From Osmia lignaria lignaria (taxonomy: Eukaryota > Arthropoda > Insecta > Hymenoptera > Megachilidae), in the NCBI RefSeq assembly GCF_051020975.1, contig NC_135039.1, positions 9,770,692 through 9,834,691 on the forward strand: 64,000 nucleotides of DNA, read 5' to 3'. This document shows, one piece after another, positions 44,457 to 56,903 of the stretch; positions within the stretch are counted from its first letter, which is position 1, and each line of letters begins with the position of its first letter. Under the pieces are notes generated by a model, which saw only the letters and a list, made by a program, of their open reading frames with translations, was not told where the DNA came from and made no database searches. Position numbers and translations under genes: made by a program.

Positions 44457-45595
44457 TAATTAAAAGTTATATAATTTTTCTTATCATAAACCACAATGGC
44501 AGACAGTGAAAAAGATGAGGAAAAATGTATTGCAATTATCATGGAAATTTAATATTAGGTACCTAAAAGTTACATGGGTTCATACAGATTTAATTTGGGG
44601 GGGGGGATTAGACTTTTGACCCTTTTAATTACCCTTGGTTACCCTACTAGAAAAAATGATAAATATAGTAAACTACCCATTTTTTTATAAATAAAACATT
44701 ACAACTTAATTATTTGCAACAAATTAAATACATAAGTACACTGATTTGTTTATGCAAATGCACAGGTGAACAATGTTCTAATCGCAGGATGTAATAAAAG
44801 TTATGCAATATCACTTTTCTGATGAATAAAAACCTCGCTATGAGTCACAATTCTGAGTACACACTGCTACTTGCATCGTATGCACTGATGCATTTTCTGA
44901 GTTTGATACAATTACCGCGGTCGATCAACCATTGACAGAATAGCAAGCCTGAACAATACCTACTGTTCTGGCAACCGCAATTTAGCAGCAAAGAATGTTA
45001 TTCAATCTTTTTCTTTTACATTTGAATAATGTCTCATTTTAAATTCGTACATGCTATTTACCTTTTGAATCGTTCAGAATATGTAATTTAACACTGAATG
45101 ACAAATCATCCAAGATTTATCGTTTCTGAATTCAAAAATAAATATTGTTTAATTTTTCTATAAAAACAACACGATTAGGTATTGAAATAGATGATAAAAG
45201 GAAATTGGTCAGTAGAAGTCATTTTATATACCTACATTAATTCAGTAGAGTAATTAAGGAAAGGGGCGATCAGAAGGATCAGCTGATTCACCTATTAAGA
45301 AAGTGAAAACTCCCTTTTTTTAATTTTTAATAAATATTAAAATATTTTCGAAAATTTCGGATAACAATGCCAGGATTCAAAAAAGAAAATGTAAAAAATT
45401 ACACTAATATTTACATAATACCAATATGATATGAACAAATTTTTCAACTCCCCTATTAGATAATTATAGTTACGCCAATGCTTTAATTTGCTCATTTACA
45501 ATTAATAAGCTTAATTAAATACAAGCTTAGAAAACAATTTACAACTTTAATCTCCTGTTTGATAATAATATTCGTTTATAATTTTAATTTATTGA
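44457..45595. other. Unassigned AT-rich sequence
   Basis: A nine-base G run is at about 44597. No gene or repeat recognised. Confidence 0.4.
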
Positions 45596-45822
45596 TCCTC
45601 CAACGACGGACCATGGAGAGAGCCCTAATTTTAATGTAATTTTATATTTTATACTATTTTCATTTACTAAATTTTATGCTGTTTCTTTAAAAATTATTCT
45701 TCCAATATATGAAATTCTTTTGTTTAAAAACTTGTGCATTCAATATCTTTGTATGTACATATATGTATATTTTGTAAGTTTGAGTCACGATTGACCCACG
45801 CTTCGCTATTCAAGGACTAAAA
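45596..45822 (+). mobile_element. GGACCATGGAGAGAG-family MITE, eroded ends
   Basis: CTCCAACGACGGACCATGGA at left, GAGTCACGATTGACCCACGC and TTCAAGGACTAA at right; TTAA ends mutated. Confidence 0.7.
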
Positions 45823-46117
45823 GTCGAATTTTTATTTAATTCCAGATTGAAATTTGGTTTTGAATTAAAACTGAGATTTGAATAATAGCTTGAATTTTAA
45901 CTTTGGAAGAAACGTCGTTTTAAAAAATTGTAGTTTATTCATCCATAAATCATTCTTCATAATTTGTAAGAAAATTGTTTATAAACTTAAAATAAAGAGC
46001 CACGAGTTATATGTTCTTCGTGTTCTGATGTTTTTCCATGAGTTTTTAGTTCTTTTTCTAATTTTTCAGTCATTATTTTAATAATTACTTAAATCCAAAA
46101 ATAGCGCTGATGGTACA

Positions 46118-46575
46118 GTAATTTAAAAAATTCTAGATTTATTTTACACTTCAGATTCCCGAATTTTTAAATTTTGGAGCTTTTGAATTTTAGAGGATTG
46201 AAACTTTAGGATAGAGTAGGAGTAATTTAAAAAATTCTAGATTGATTTTAGACTGCAGATTTTAGAATTTTTAAATTTTAGAGCTTTTGAATTTTAGAGG
46301 GTTGAAACTTTAGGATAGAGTAGGAGTAATTTAAAAAATTCTAGATTAATTTTAGACTGCAGATTCCCGAATTTTTAAATTTTAGAGCTTTTGAATTTTA
46401 GAGGCTTGAAACTTTAGGATTTTGGGACTTAAAAATTTTAGCACTTAAAAGTTTTGGAATTTTAAAATTTTAAGATTTTAGAATTTTTGAATCTTGACAT
46501 CTTGGCATCTTGAAATTTTAGAATTTCCTAAATTTTTGGAATCTCAGAATTTTTAGAATCTTAGAATTTTAGAAT
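46118..46575. repeat. 104-bp tandem units followed by an AATTTT array
   Basis: Three units starting GTAATTTAAAAAATTCTAGA at about 46118, 46222 and 46326 (104-bp period), with GAATTTTTAAATTTTAGAGC and GAAACTTTAGGATAGAGTAG. After 46420 it dissolves into GAATTTTAGAATTTT-type simple repeats. Non-coding. Confidence 0.8.
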
Positions 46576-47489
46576 ACTTGCTCAAAATATACGAATCATA
46601 TGTTACCAGTTACATAAAACATAATACATAACCATGTATGAAGATGAGCAAAATAAATTGTATCTAAAATTATGAAAATAACAAGAAACTCGTGTTACCA
46701 TGAGCAAGGTTCAAATCATTTTACCTTGCGAAGGCTAATTCAATTAGTGTACTCGATTAGAATGCTGGGATGTGACGTAAAAAAAGGAAGTCATGGCGAA
46801 GTATAATAGATATAATACAACCACATGATCTGAAATTCTATATTATCTAACTACAGTGGGAAAGGTTACACTCAAAGTATACCCACACGAACACGTTACT
46901 GCATATTATTATGAGATAAAATAATAAAAAATTATATAAATAATAATTACAATGGTTTATAAATAATTTAATACAATGTTAATAATTGTTAACTAAAACT
47001 TGGATTTGTTGGGTGTTTTGCTATACTAAAATCTGGAATCCATGTTAAATGCAGATTATCCACTTTTGAGTAAAAAGATTAATCTAAAAAACACCAAAAT
47101 ATCCCAGATATACGAACAGCTCAACTCTTCTTTTATAAAGAAATATAATGTAAAGGTTTGTAAGGATGTATATTCTAAAAAATATTATTTTATTTAATTT
47201 ATAGCAATTGTTATATATATCTGATAGCAATATTTTTTAAATATACATTTAGTAGAGATTTGCCAAATTTTTGTACATTTTTATTTTTTGATTTAAAAAA
47301 ATAAAGTCAATAGTCTATAACATAACAAAAATTTGTTTTTCCATATCTACAAAGTTTTTCATTACATTATCATAATTCGAAATCCCTTATTTTGAAAACT
47401 AGACCTGAAATGTTATTTACAATCTAATTATTCTATAAGTACACTCGAAATCGAACCAGACTTCTTCTGGAAAAATTGTTATAGCCATA
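46576..47489. other. Unassigned AT-rich sequence
   Basis: No feature recognised. Confidence 0.4.
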
Positions 47490-48110
47490 GTTCTCGCCCT
47501 TCCCCATAGGCATCCTCGAGGGAAATGACAGTGGAGGGAAGGAGCCCCTGATGTATACATATAGGGCCCTGGCCCTATGACTTACCTATGAACATTTACG
47601 CGGGAAAATTTGAATCTAAATTTATTTATTATTTATGCTTCTTAGTTATGAACTAAATTTTACAATACTGAATAATTAAAAATCATAATACTTTTTTTCC
47701 AAATTACTTTTAATAATCAAAATTCTTGCTTTCCCTGAATCTTAACGCGGGAAAATTTTAAATGATATTTATTCATTATCCATACTTCTCAGTTATATAT
47801 TACATTTTCTAATATTATACAACTAAAAATTATATTATTCTTCTTCTAAATTACTTTTAATATTAATATTGGAAATATTAAGATACTGAGAGTTTCTGCT
47901 TCCCCTAAACGTTTCCGCGGGAAAATTTGAATCGAAATTTATTTTATTTACTTCTCATATATCCTTCTCAGTTATGTACTAAATTTTTACAATACTTAAT
48001 AATTAAAAATCATTACTTTTCTTCTAAATTACTTTTAATATTAATATCGTCAAAATTAAGATACTGAGAATTTCTATTTCCCCTATACCGCCATTTTCCC
48101 TAGGGAGGCC
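47490..48110 (+). mobile_element. TTTACGCGGGAAAATTTGAA-repeat element, complete-looking
   Basis: Head CTTCCCCATAGGCATCCTCG AGGGAAATGACAGTGGAGGG, three subunits with ACGCGGGAAAATTT (47597, 47743, about 47912, the last CCGCGGG) and tail CCATTTTCCCTAGGGAGGCC at about 48090. Head and tail are imperfect inverted copies of AGGC.TCCC.AGGGAAAATG. No coding frame. Confidence 0.7.
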
Positions 48111-49541
48111 TAATTTCATCCTGTGCGTATAACCTAACTATTCTATAAGTACAATTTTATAAGATTCGACATTAGAAACATCCACTTTTACAAATTACTG
48201 TTGAAATTTTAATAAAAATTTAACTTCTTCACGAATCGAATTTATTAAGTCACATTTGGAGATTACAAAGCAGTGGTTGTAACAAGATCATCTTTTCTTT
48301 TTTTTACAGTATTTATAACTTTAAGAAGAAACAACGTACGAGGATAATAGAACCGAAACTTGGATGCAAAAATAACAAGGTCCGAGTATGTTGGAGTGAG
48401 TTACGTAACGTTATACAAGTGAAACTTTCAACCTCATTTTATACACGTTGGATAAAGATTTATTGGTCGCTATACGTTGCATTCATCCATAAATTCTCGG
48501 TCATAATTGAATTTTTACCATTTCTAAAGCATTCACCAAATACCAGTCGAATCGCATTTAACAAGAATTTGAAGTTTTCAAAATTCCAAATATAATTTTT
48601 TATTTTTTCAAATACCTGGAAACATACCATATATGTAACACTTACATTTTTATTTTATTATCTTTATCAGGTATGGTAATGCAGAGAATGCAAAAAGATT
48701 TAATCAATGTTTGATAATGTATTTCGTTCAGTTTACTCAGGAAAAAAAAGGTTACGTAAAAATGACTAAGGAAACGTTTCCATTCAGATTGTGACTCAGA
48801 AGACTTGTAACACGAACGCGAGGAAATATGACGGAAATGACTTTTCCTGATTAAAGATATTGATAATTTACAAATCAAAATCCGATAAAAAGTTTCCTTC
48901 TGGTTATCTATCTAAAACATTACTAAAACAATACATGAATTACTTCAGTCAATTGCATTATATTAGGTTATGTTTGGATTAAAACAAATTTTTTAAATCA
49001 AAACTAAAATTAAATTTTTAAAAATTCTTAATTTTAATTTTAATTTTATTATTTTCATTTATAAGTTTGCAAAAGCTTTTGCCAATATATAATAGTTTAT
49101 AAAATGTAATACTAGGTTAGGTTAGTGCAGATTCATAAAATATAGAATAGTTATACTATAATTCTTCTCATTTTAAATTACATAAATTTTATGTAAATGA
49201 GTATTGATCTTGTTTTCAAAAATAAAAGATTATAGGTACTAGTTTATTTTTGATTTTTTTTATTTATTCTCCACTGTAAAATTAGGTATGCATTCATTAT
49301 TGGTTATTCTGCTATTACTTAAAGCGATACGTGATAAACGTGAATCCGTCAGAGTGAATGACCTCGTATCTATTTGAAAGCTATCGAGTAATGCTCGATC
49401 AGTTTTCAATAAGCATGTGTTAGGAAATAAGAGCAATAAAAGAGAGAGGCTTAAGAAAATGTGTTCAAGAATGTACTAAAATTAATTAAAAATTGATTTT
49501 AAATATTTCCTATAAAAATATACAATTAAAAATTTTTTTTA
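48111..49541. other. Unassigned AT-rich sequence
   Basis: A minus-strand frame at 48642-48878 has no recognisable homology. No RNA or repeat identified. Confidence 0.4.
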
Positions 49542-49695
49542 AATTATAGTAACTACAATTATTCAATTTACCGTTATCATTTTAATATTTTCGCGTCGCT
49601 TTTCAAATTCACTAAAGCGCGGAAAAATATTCAAATTTAAAATAGTAACTGAAAAAGTAAAATGCTAAAGACACTAAATTAATTTGTACACCTAA
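49542..49695 (+). mobile_element. Mariner-like MITE fragment
   Basis: ATAGTAACTACAATTATTCA through TAATTTGTACACCTAA followed by TA, matching one half of 53534-53747. Left terminus lost. Confidence 0.65.
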
Positions 49696-50649
49696 TAAAT
49701 AAAATTTTTCATTACTGGAGAATTAAAAATGGAAAAATTGATCAATTTCCATGCGTTTATAAATTTATTTTTTTAATATATGTATATTAAAATTATAGTG
49801 CAAACTAAATATAAATATTTCTCACATGTTCTATAAATGCAAACTGCAAAATTGAACTAAATGAATAATTATAATAATTGTTATTAACAAAGTGTAAATA
49901 TGCTTAAATGTATTTTGTAATACACAAGGAAACTCTTTTATTATTATATTTTCTAAGCGATTAAAAAATGAATAGTCTGAAGTAGTCGTTGAAACTTCAG
50001 AAGTAATCAGTACGCTTCAAGTTCCCTGTGCCCTAACGTATGACTTAACAGACCCTATTGTCGCGAGTGCATACTGATCGAGCGAAATTGCTGCGAGGAC
50101 GTGGCAACTGTAATCGACTGGCAACCGCAATCAAGGTCGACACAATTATCCGCTTATCCACAGGACAAATTACCCACACCTATCGCTCCGCAAACGCATC
50201 CACTTTATATTTCTTGTGACGAAACGTGATACACTAAGCATCGCTACGTGCAGTACTCCGTGCACGACGGGGTCAAACTGATATAAAGGCCGTTTGAAAT
50301 AAACACTATCATTTTAGTACTATTTATTTGTTTAGTAACTTTTGATAATTTAATCAAAAAAATCTTTTGGACAAATATTAATCGTTTTCAGTATGTTACA
50401 AATTGGAATTTTTATTATTTAAACATAGTATAATACTAAGTTGTTCTATTATGATAATCATACAAAAGTGAACTTTACTTGGGCAAAAGTGGACTTTACT
50501 GGGCGGTTTATATATTCTAATAGTATTTGACAAAAAACATTGGAAAATAGAATTTTTATTTTTAGGAATTCATTCGTTTAAAAGTTATCCGAATGTAAAA
50601 CTAAACGTTTTTAGTGTACTTTTGAGGTTAATTTGACGCCATATGTCGG
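49696..50649. other. Unassigned sequence with a GC-richer patch
   Basis: 50000-50290 is GC-richer (TGATCGAGCGAAATTGCTGC, CATCGCTACGTGCAGTACTC) and looks unique; no coding frame of note. Could be regulatory or an untranslated exon, unproven. Confidence 0.35.
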
Positions 50650-50880
50650 CGCTAGTGCCGGATTAAGGGGAGGTCTAAGTAGCCATGTTATGAGCTATTC
50701 ATTAATTATGTCAAAAATTATTGACTGACATTTTTTCACCGTTTTCCTTTTTCTTATAATTAAATGTTGTTTATTTCTATTTACGATCAATTTTAATTTG
50801 TAAGCCAAGTTTATCAACCAATGGAGCGCTCTCGAAGGTTTGATAGCCCTGGGTCCTAAACATTTTAATTTGGCCCTGAA
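50650..50880 (+). mobile_element. GTGCCGGATTAAGGGG...GGGTCC repeat, most complete copy
   Basis: Starts GCTAGTGCCGGATTAAGGGG, contains TTTGTAAGCCAAGTTTATCA and CGAAGGTTTGATAGCCCTGG, and ends TTTTAATTTGGCCCTG. The CCGGATTAA start and TTAAT..GGCC end are loosely inverted. Confidence 0.55.
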
Positions 50881-50940
50881 AGAGATGCACGTGAATGGCG
50901 TTCATTTTGGCACAATAACTCAAATGTCTTCATCTAGATG

Positions 50941-51695
50941 TGAGTCCCATCGAAGTTGTCGCAGTGAAGTTGGCTACACATTCACGCCGCGTCGCCGGTG
51001 AGCCAATGCACCTCGCCACAGCCGACTCTAGTACTAGCCGTGCTAAAGTAAAAATGGCAACAACGCGGGAGTCCGGTCTGAATATATCAACACCTACCGT
51101 ACTCTATCTGCCTCCCGGACTCCCGGACTCTCAGCCAATCAACGTCGTCAGACTCCCGACTACTCTCTGGACTTCACATAACCTCTCTGGTTTCGTTCCA
51201 ATAATTTCGCTTGTTTCAAGATTTTTATTCACTTATATACACGTTTATCAATTCTTAAATGTTTCAATTTGATCCAATGATGGTTTCATTTAGCTTCATA
51301 CCTAAATTTTCTTGAAACCACTGTGAATATTTCAAATATCATGCTTCACAACACCAAACTACTTCGAGAGTACACAAAATATATGTATATCACATTTGTA
51401 ACAATTTTATACTACCACATCACTTCTACTTGCCATAGTTGCAATGTTTATGTATTGTTTATACATAATTAATACAAAATAGTGTATATTACTACAGCTT
51501 CTAATTAAAAAAGACGTTAATTATAATTCCGAGCACAGAACTCTGTTTTTGAAAATAGGACTCCCGATTGTCACGTGAACGGTGTTGCCACATTATTCAG
51601 CATGGCTAGTACTAGAGTCGACTGTGACCTCGCTCACCGAAGCGGCGTGAATGGTTAGTGCGCCAACTTCACTGCGACAATTTCGATGGAACTCA
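50941..51695. mobile_element. Long foldback element, TGAGT...ACTCA family
   Basis: A 755-bp element starting TGAGTCCCATCGAAGTTGTC and ending with the inverse. Arms extend inward through GCCGACTCTAGTACTAGCCG / GGCTAGTACTAGAGTCGACT and to a GGGAGTCC / GGACTCCC pair, about 150 bp or more. The middle (51180-51550) is AT-rich. The frame at 50940-51272 spans the left arm and is not a recognisable protein. Likely parent form of the short hairpins at 844, 967 and 9161. Confidence 0.75.
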
Positions 51696-52673
51696 GTGTT
51701 TGCACATGTTAGGTCAGGTTAGGTTTGTTTTTGACAGTATTTTGATGCTCGTTTCCGTGGACCAATCAGATTGTAGATAGAAATCAGTATGGTGTCAAAC
51801 TAACCTCAAAAGTACGCTAAAAACGTTCATCATTAATTGAATAATTACAAATTACTGATTTAGGATTACAGATCATTAAAATTATTTATAATATTCATGA
51901 ATATTGAATTGCTACTTTAATTATCATTAATTATATGGTCCACTGAATAAAGATAAATGTTTATTAATTATACTTTTGCAAATCATCATTGGACATTCTT
52001 ACACAATTTGTTTAAACAACTAGGTTTATGAGTAGATTAATAAAATAAAATAAATTATATTATTAATAAAAATCAAAATGACGTTACTGTTATAATAATC
52101 GTCTATTATCTTATTAGGTGTGATTATCTATCAACAATAGGAGTTTCAACTAATCACATTATAAATGTTAATTCCGGAGATGAAATGTATAAAGAATTTT
52201 CACACGCAATCTTTAAGTGAAAGTATAATAACGAGGAAAACATTTTTTACCGTAACAAAACATCAGAGATACCCTTCGTGATAAGTATTATATCGTATAC
52301 ATAATTGATCATCGTATTAATTCATAGTACTCAAATAATTTCTCTTTATATTGCATCCACTTTCGTTTTTTCTTTTTACAATCTCATCTTCTTATATCTT
52401 TTTTTTTAAGCTTGCACAATCATGTGCCACCTTTAATTATAAGTGTGACCCGAATTTCCTAATTGGATACAGTTAAATCCATTATCTGCTCCGAGACAGA
52501 TACGTTCATCGATTTGCGTTGATAAATCATTTAATTTACGGTTTTTCAACGTTCACCATTTACGTGGCAAAAAGTTACATGGTTGTCAGTATAGATTTCA
52601 CAGAACCAATTTAAGATTTTAATTGATTTAATAACTAAACAGTTATTAGCTTTATAGCAAAATTAAATATCTC
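51696..52673. other. Unassigned AT-rich sequence
   Basis: Starts with a GTTAGGTCAGGTTAGG interstitial telomere-like tract (51708). No other feature recognised. Confidence 0.4.
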
Positions 52674-53010
52674 CCTCCCTTGAACAATGGACCATGGAAA
52701 ATGGCACAATTTTAATATAATTTTATATTAAATATTATTAAACATAAGATGTACTAAAATTTGAAAAATTTGTAACATTAAATATTGATGAACTTTAATA
52801 ACGTTAAATGTTCAAAATAGAAGAGTTGGTATATTTAAAGCAAAAGTTATTAGAAATAAGTATTGACCTTTAAACAAAATTAAACGTATAATTTTTAAAG
52901 AAAAAGGTTCTATGTATTTGGAGAATTTTTAAACGAACAGTGTAAAATATATAAAATTAATTTAAATTACAATTGGAGCTCTCTCCATGGTCCGCCATTC
53001 GAGAGTTAAA
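52674..53010. mobile_element. GGACCATGGAGAGAG-family foldback variant
   Basis: The left end CCTTGAACAATGGACCATGG and the right end CTCTCCATGGTCCGCCATTC are inverted copies of the same family terminus, so this member is a head-to-head pair rather than the usual head-tail copy. Confidence 0.65.
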
Positions 53011-53533
53011 ATAGTTTTATCTAAATACGATTGGATTGAAGAATTATTTCACTTGTAAGTAATAAATACAAGTATATTAAGAATATTTATTCAAAATATA
53101 GCAATTGAAATAATTACCTTTCTGTGAAATATAAGAAATAAATATTTGAAATATTTTACAGAACGATAGGTCGGTTCGAACGCGTGGCCACATTTTGCCG
53201 AAAGGAACCTTCGGGTCACGTGACAGAGATCACGAAAAAAGACGAACGAGCGTGCGTTGCAACTTTGCAACAGTATGAACAACGACAGCGAAGAAGACGG
53301 AGGCGTTTTCTCTCGATGAATAATTTTACTGTTTTCAAAGCTCCAATATCCTAATCATTAAAGATAGTATTTCTTTTTTGGTTGCATTCACATACGAATA
53401 TTAGCAACGTATCACATTCAATTGCATGAAAAGATAATTCCAATATTTTACCTACAATATAACCTATAATTATTATTTCAAATTAACCTCACTAACACAG
53501 TTAAAAATCTGTATATGAATTATGCCAAATATA
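53011..53533. other. Unassigned sequence with a GC-richer patch
   Basis: 53160-53320 (GGTCGGTTCGAACGCGTGGC, TCACGTGACAGAGATCACG, GAACAACGACAGCGAAGAAG) is unusually GC-rich for the region and repeat-free. The reading frame is short; a regulatory or untranslated role is possible. Confidence 0.35.
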
Positions 53534-53747
53534 TTAGGTGCACAAATTAATTCGGTACCTTTAATATTACACTTTCTTAGTTACTATTTTAAATTCGAAT
53601 ATTTTCCCGCGCTTTCGTGAATTTGAAAAATGGCGCGAGAATATGATATCGATAACGATAAATTCAATAATCGTAGTTACTATAATTTCTTAAAAATAAG
53701 CCGTTAATTAAAGAAAGAAAAGGCATCGAAATAATTTGTACACCTAA
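53534..53747. mobile_element. Mariner-like MITE, complete
   Basis: A 214-bp element from TTAGGTGCACAAATTAATTC to AATTTGTACACCTAA, flanked by TA (53532-53533, 53748-53749). TTAGGTG ends, ~28-bp inverted termini and TA duplication are typical of mariner. Non-coding. Confidence 0.8.
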
Positions 53748-54189
53748 TATATTAATTGTAGACACTGTAGTTTCTGTTTATTAACTTTCAGTACTTTTTC
53801 TTCTTTTAACTTGTTAATCAAAGCGTCTCATCATTCTGTTCAGCTGAAATACCACATGAAAATAATTTGTCTCTCCTTCTATGTATATTTTGCTGCAGTA
53901 TATGCTCAAAGAACATTGTTTTCAATTGAATCTCTTTAATCGTATAACTTTCAACGACGCGGAGATTGATATGGTCGAGTTAAGAGATAGTTTGCATGCA
54001 AAGTTGCAAATATGTACTCCGTCGACGTATCAACATCTCGAGTTTCGCGAAGGGTTTTAGTCTCAACCTCGTCTCTTATTCGGTCTCGCCTCTTTCTTAA
54101 GATTACTCAACAAGATTTATAGAGCGCATCTCATTTTACTTTTTATTTTTACGATTATTGTACTAGCTGCTTTGTTTAAGAAACAGATG

Positions 54190-54470
54190 AAGATTCTAAA
54201 ATTTGACAATTTCAAAATTTTAATTTTTGTAAAATTTCAAAATTCCAAAAATCCAGAATTCAAAAATTTCAGATTTCCAAAATTCAAAAATTCAAAAATT
54301 TCGGATTTTCAAATTCCAGAATTCCAATACTGCATATTTCCAAATTAAAAAAATTTTAGAGATGACATATGTATATTTGAAAATTCCAGATTCTAAAAAT
54401 TTTAAATTTACAAAACTCCAGATTTAAAAAATTCGAAACTTTCAAAGTTTCAAAATTTCTAAGAGATCTG
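54190..54470. repeat. AATTTC/AAATTC simple array
   Basis: AAAATTTCAAAATTCCAAAA, TCCAGAATTCAAAAATTTCA and similar units, the complement of the arrays at 23285 and 28210. Confidence 0.75.
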
Positions 54471-55089
54471 GCCCACTCTAGAAAATGCAAGTTACACTAA
54501 TGGGTTTAGATACGAGGTAAGAATATATATCAAAACTTAGCGCTGATCGATGCTTATCGCAAAACAGTGAAGGGGTTTTCCCAGGCGGAACTTTCCCGTG
54601 AAAACTTCTTGAAGACCCTAGAATAGATTTACGATGCGCCTGACATTTTCTCTGCTGGTTAGGCCGTAAAGTGGCTATGATTAAGTAGTAGGTCGAAACC
54701 TCTTACAAATTATACTTAACTTTTGCAAAATTAATTAAAATAGATATTTATTGCAAAATTTAGTCAAAACAATTTGGATATGAATAATTGTATATACTGT
54801 ACCCAAAACGTGTATATTGATAATGGTATACTATAAAATTTTATATTATTAACTAAACTGTAAATCAATATTATACTCTTCCAGGTATTATATTATAATT
54901 CCTTTAGGAAGCCATATTCAGCCGAGCATGGTCTGACAATGAGCCAAAGCTAATTGATTAAAACTAAAGGTGTGTATTCACCAGTAAACGGTTTACGAAC
55001 ACTGTTCGCCAATGTTTTATAAGATTAGTGATTTTTCTAGGGACATTGTACACTTCATTCAAACGGTAAGTATAGGTATTAGGGCTAGA
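54471..55089. other. Unassigned sequence before the 162-bp array
   Basis: No feature recognised; mildly GC-rich at 54560-54680. Confidence 0.4.
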
Positions 55090-56903
55090 TACTTGAATAA
55101 GGATCTATACATGTATGGAAGAAACCAGTCAAGTCCGTGCGTCGCCGACCTTCCGAACAGGTCCTTGTACTATAGTACAAGGAGCCACATGATAAAGTGC
55201 AACATTTCTAAGTTTCATTTTTGCAAGTTTGGTGGAATAGAAACTGAAAGCGTCATGTCCCATAGCCTGGAGTGTAGGTACCATGCGTCGCCGACCTTCC
55301 GGACGGATCTTTGGTATGTATGTATAGGAAAGCATAGTGCAATGAGCCACTTGATAAAGTGCAACATTTCTAAGTTTCATTTTTGCAAGTTTGGTGGAAT
55401 AGAAACTGAAAGCGTCACGACCTACAGCCCGAAGCCTAAGTACCGTGTGTCGCCAATCTTACGGACGGACCCTGGATATCTATATATAGGGTAAACATAG
55501 TATAAAAAGCCACTTGATAAAGTGCAATATTTCTAAGTTTCATTTTTGCAAGTTTGGTGAAATAGAAATTAGAAGTGTCATGTCTTATAACCCGAAGCCT
55601 AGGTACCGTGCGTCGCCGACCTTCCGGACGGATCTTTGGAATCTATGTATAGGGAAGCATAGTACAAAGAGCCACATGATAAAGTGCAACATTTCTAAGT
55701 TTCATTTTTGCAAGTTTGGTGGAATAGAAACTGAAAGCATCATGTCCTATAGCCTGGAGTCTAGGTACCATGCGTCGCCGACCTTCCGGACGGATCTTTG
55801 GAATCTATGTATAGGGAAGCATAGTGCAATGAGCCACTTGATAAAGTGCAACATTTCTAAGTTTCATTTTTGCAAGTTTGGTGGAATAAAAACTGAAAGC
55901 GTCATGTCCTATAGCCTGGAGTGTAGGTACCATGCGTCGCCGATCTTCCGGACGGATCTTTGGAATCTATGTATAGGGAAGCATAGTGCAATGAGCCACT
56001 TGATAAAGTGCAACATTTCTAAGTTTCATTTTTGCAAGTTTGGAGGAATAGAAACTGAAAGCGTCACGACCTACAGCCCGGAGCCTAAGTACCGTGTGTC
56101 GCCAATATTACGGACGGACCCTGGATATCTATATATAGGGTAAACATAGTATAAAAAGCCACTTGATAAAGTGCAATATTTCTAAGTTTCATTTTTGCAA
56201 GTTTGGTGAAATAGAAATTAGAAGTGTCATGTCTTATAACCCGAAGCCTAGGTACCGTGCGTCGCCGACCTTCCGGACGGATCTTTGGTATCTATGTAAA
56301 GGGAAGCATAGTGCAATGAGCCACTTGATAAAGTGCAACATTTCTAAATTTACTTTTTGGAAGTTTGGTGGGATAGAAACTAAAAGTGTCACGACCTACA
56401 GCCCGAAGCCTAAGTACCGTGTGTCGCCAATCTTCCGGACGGATCTTTGGTATCTATGTATATGGAAGCATAGTACAAAGAGCCACTTGATAAGGTGCAA
56501 CATTTCTAAGTTTCATTTTTGCAAGTTTGGTGAAATAGAAATTAGAAGTGTCATGTCTTATAACCCGAAGCCTAGATACCGTGCGTCGCCGACCTTCCGG
56601 ACGGATCTTTGGTATCTATGTATAGGGAAGCATAGTGCAATGAGCCACTTGATAAAGTGCAACATTTCTAAGTTTCATTTTTGCAAGTTTGGTGGAATAG
56701 AAACTGAAAGTGTCACGACCTACAGCCCGAAGCCTAAGTACCATGCGTCGCCGACCTTCCGGACGGATCTTTGGTATCTATGTATGTGCAACATTTCTAA
56801 GTTTCATTTTTGCAAGTTTGGTGGAACAGAAATTGGAAATGTCATGTCTTATAACCCGAAGCTTAGATACCGTGCGTCGCCGACCTTCCGGACGGGTTCT
56901 TAA
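55090..56903 (+). repeat. 162-bp (54-codon) tandem array with long open frames
   Basis: One partial and about eleven units. The landmark GATAAAGTGCAA falls at 55191, 55353, 55516, 55678, 55840, 56002, 56165, 56327, 56489 (as GATAAGGTGCAA) and 56651, giving 162-bp steps with two 163-bp steps. The frame is open for 160, 209 and 246 residues (55012-55494, 55514-56143, 56163-56903); each unit reads roughly KCNISKFHFCKFGGIE, then a variable stretch, then SPTFRTDLW and LCIGKHS. The two longer units carry GGGTAAACATAGTATAAAAAG, which adds a base, a stop and a frame change. Three unit types (a, b, c) occur in the order a b c a a b c b c b c. No protein family recognised. More likely satellite DNA than a gene; the open frames follow from a stop-free unit whose length divides by three. 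Confidence 0.85.

Noticed and set aside
50940..51272. 110-residue frame starting at the foldback end
   Set aside because: It lies on the inverted arm of a repeat element and has no recognisable domain.
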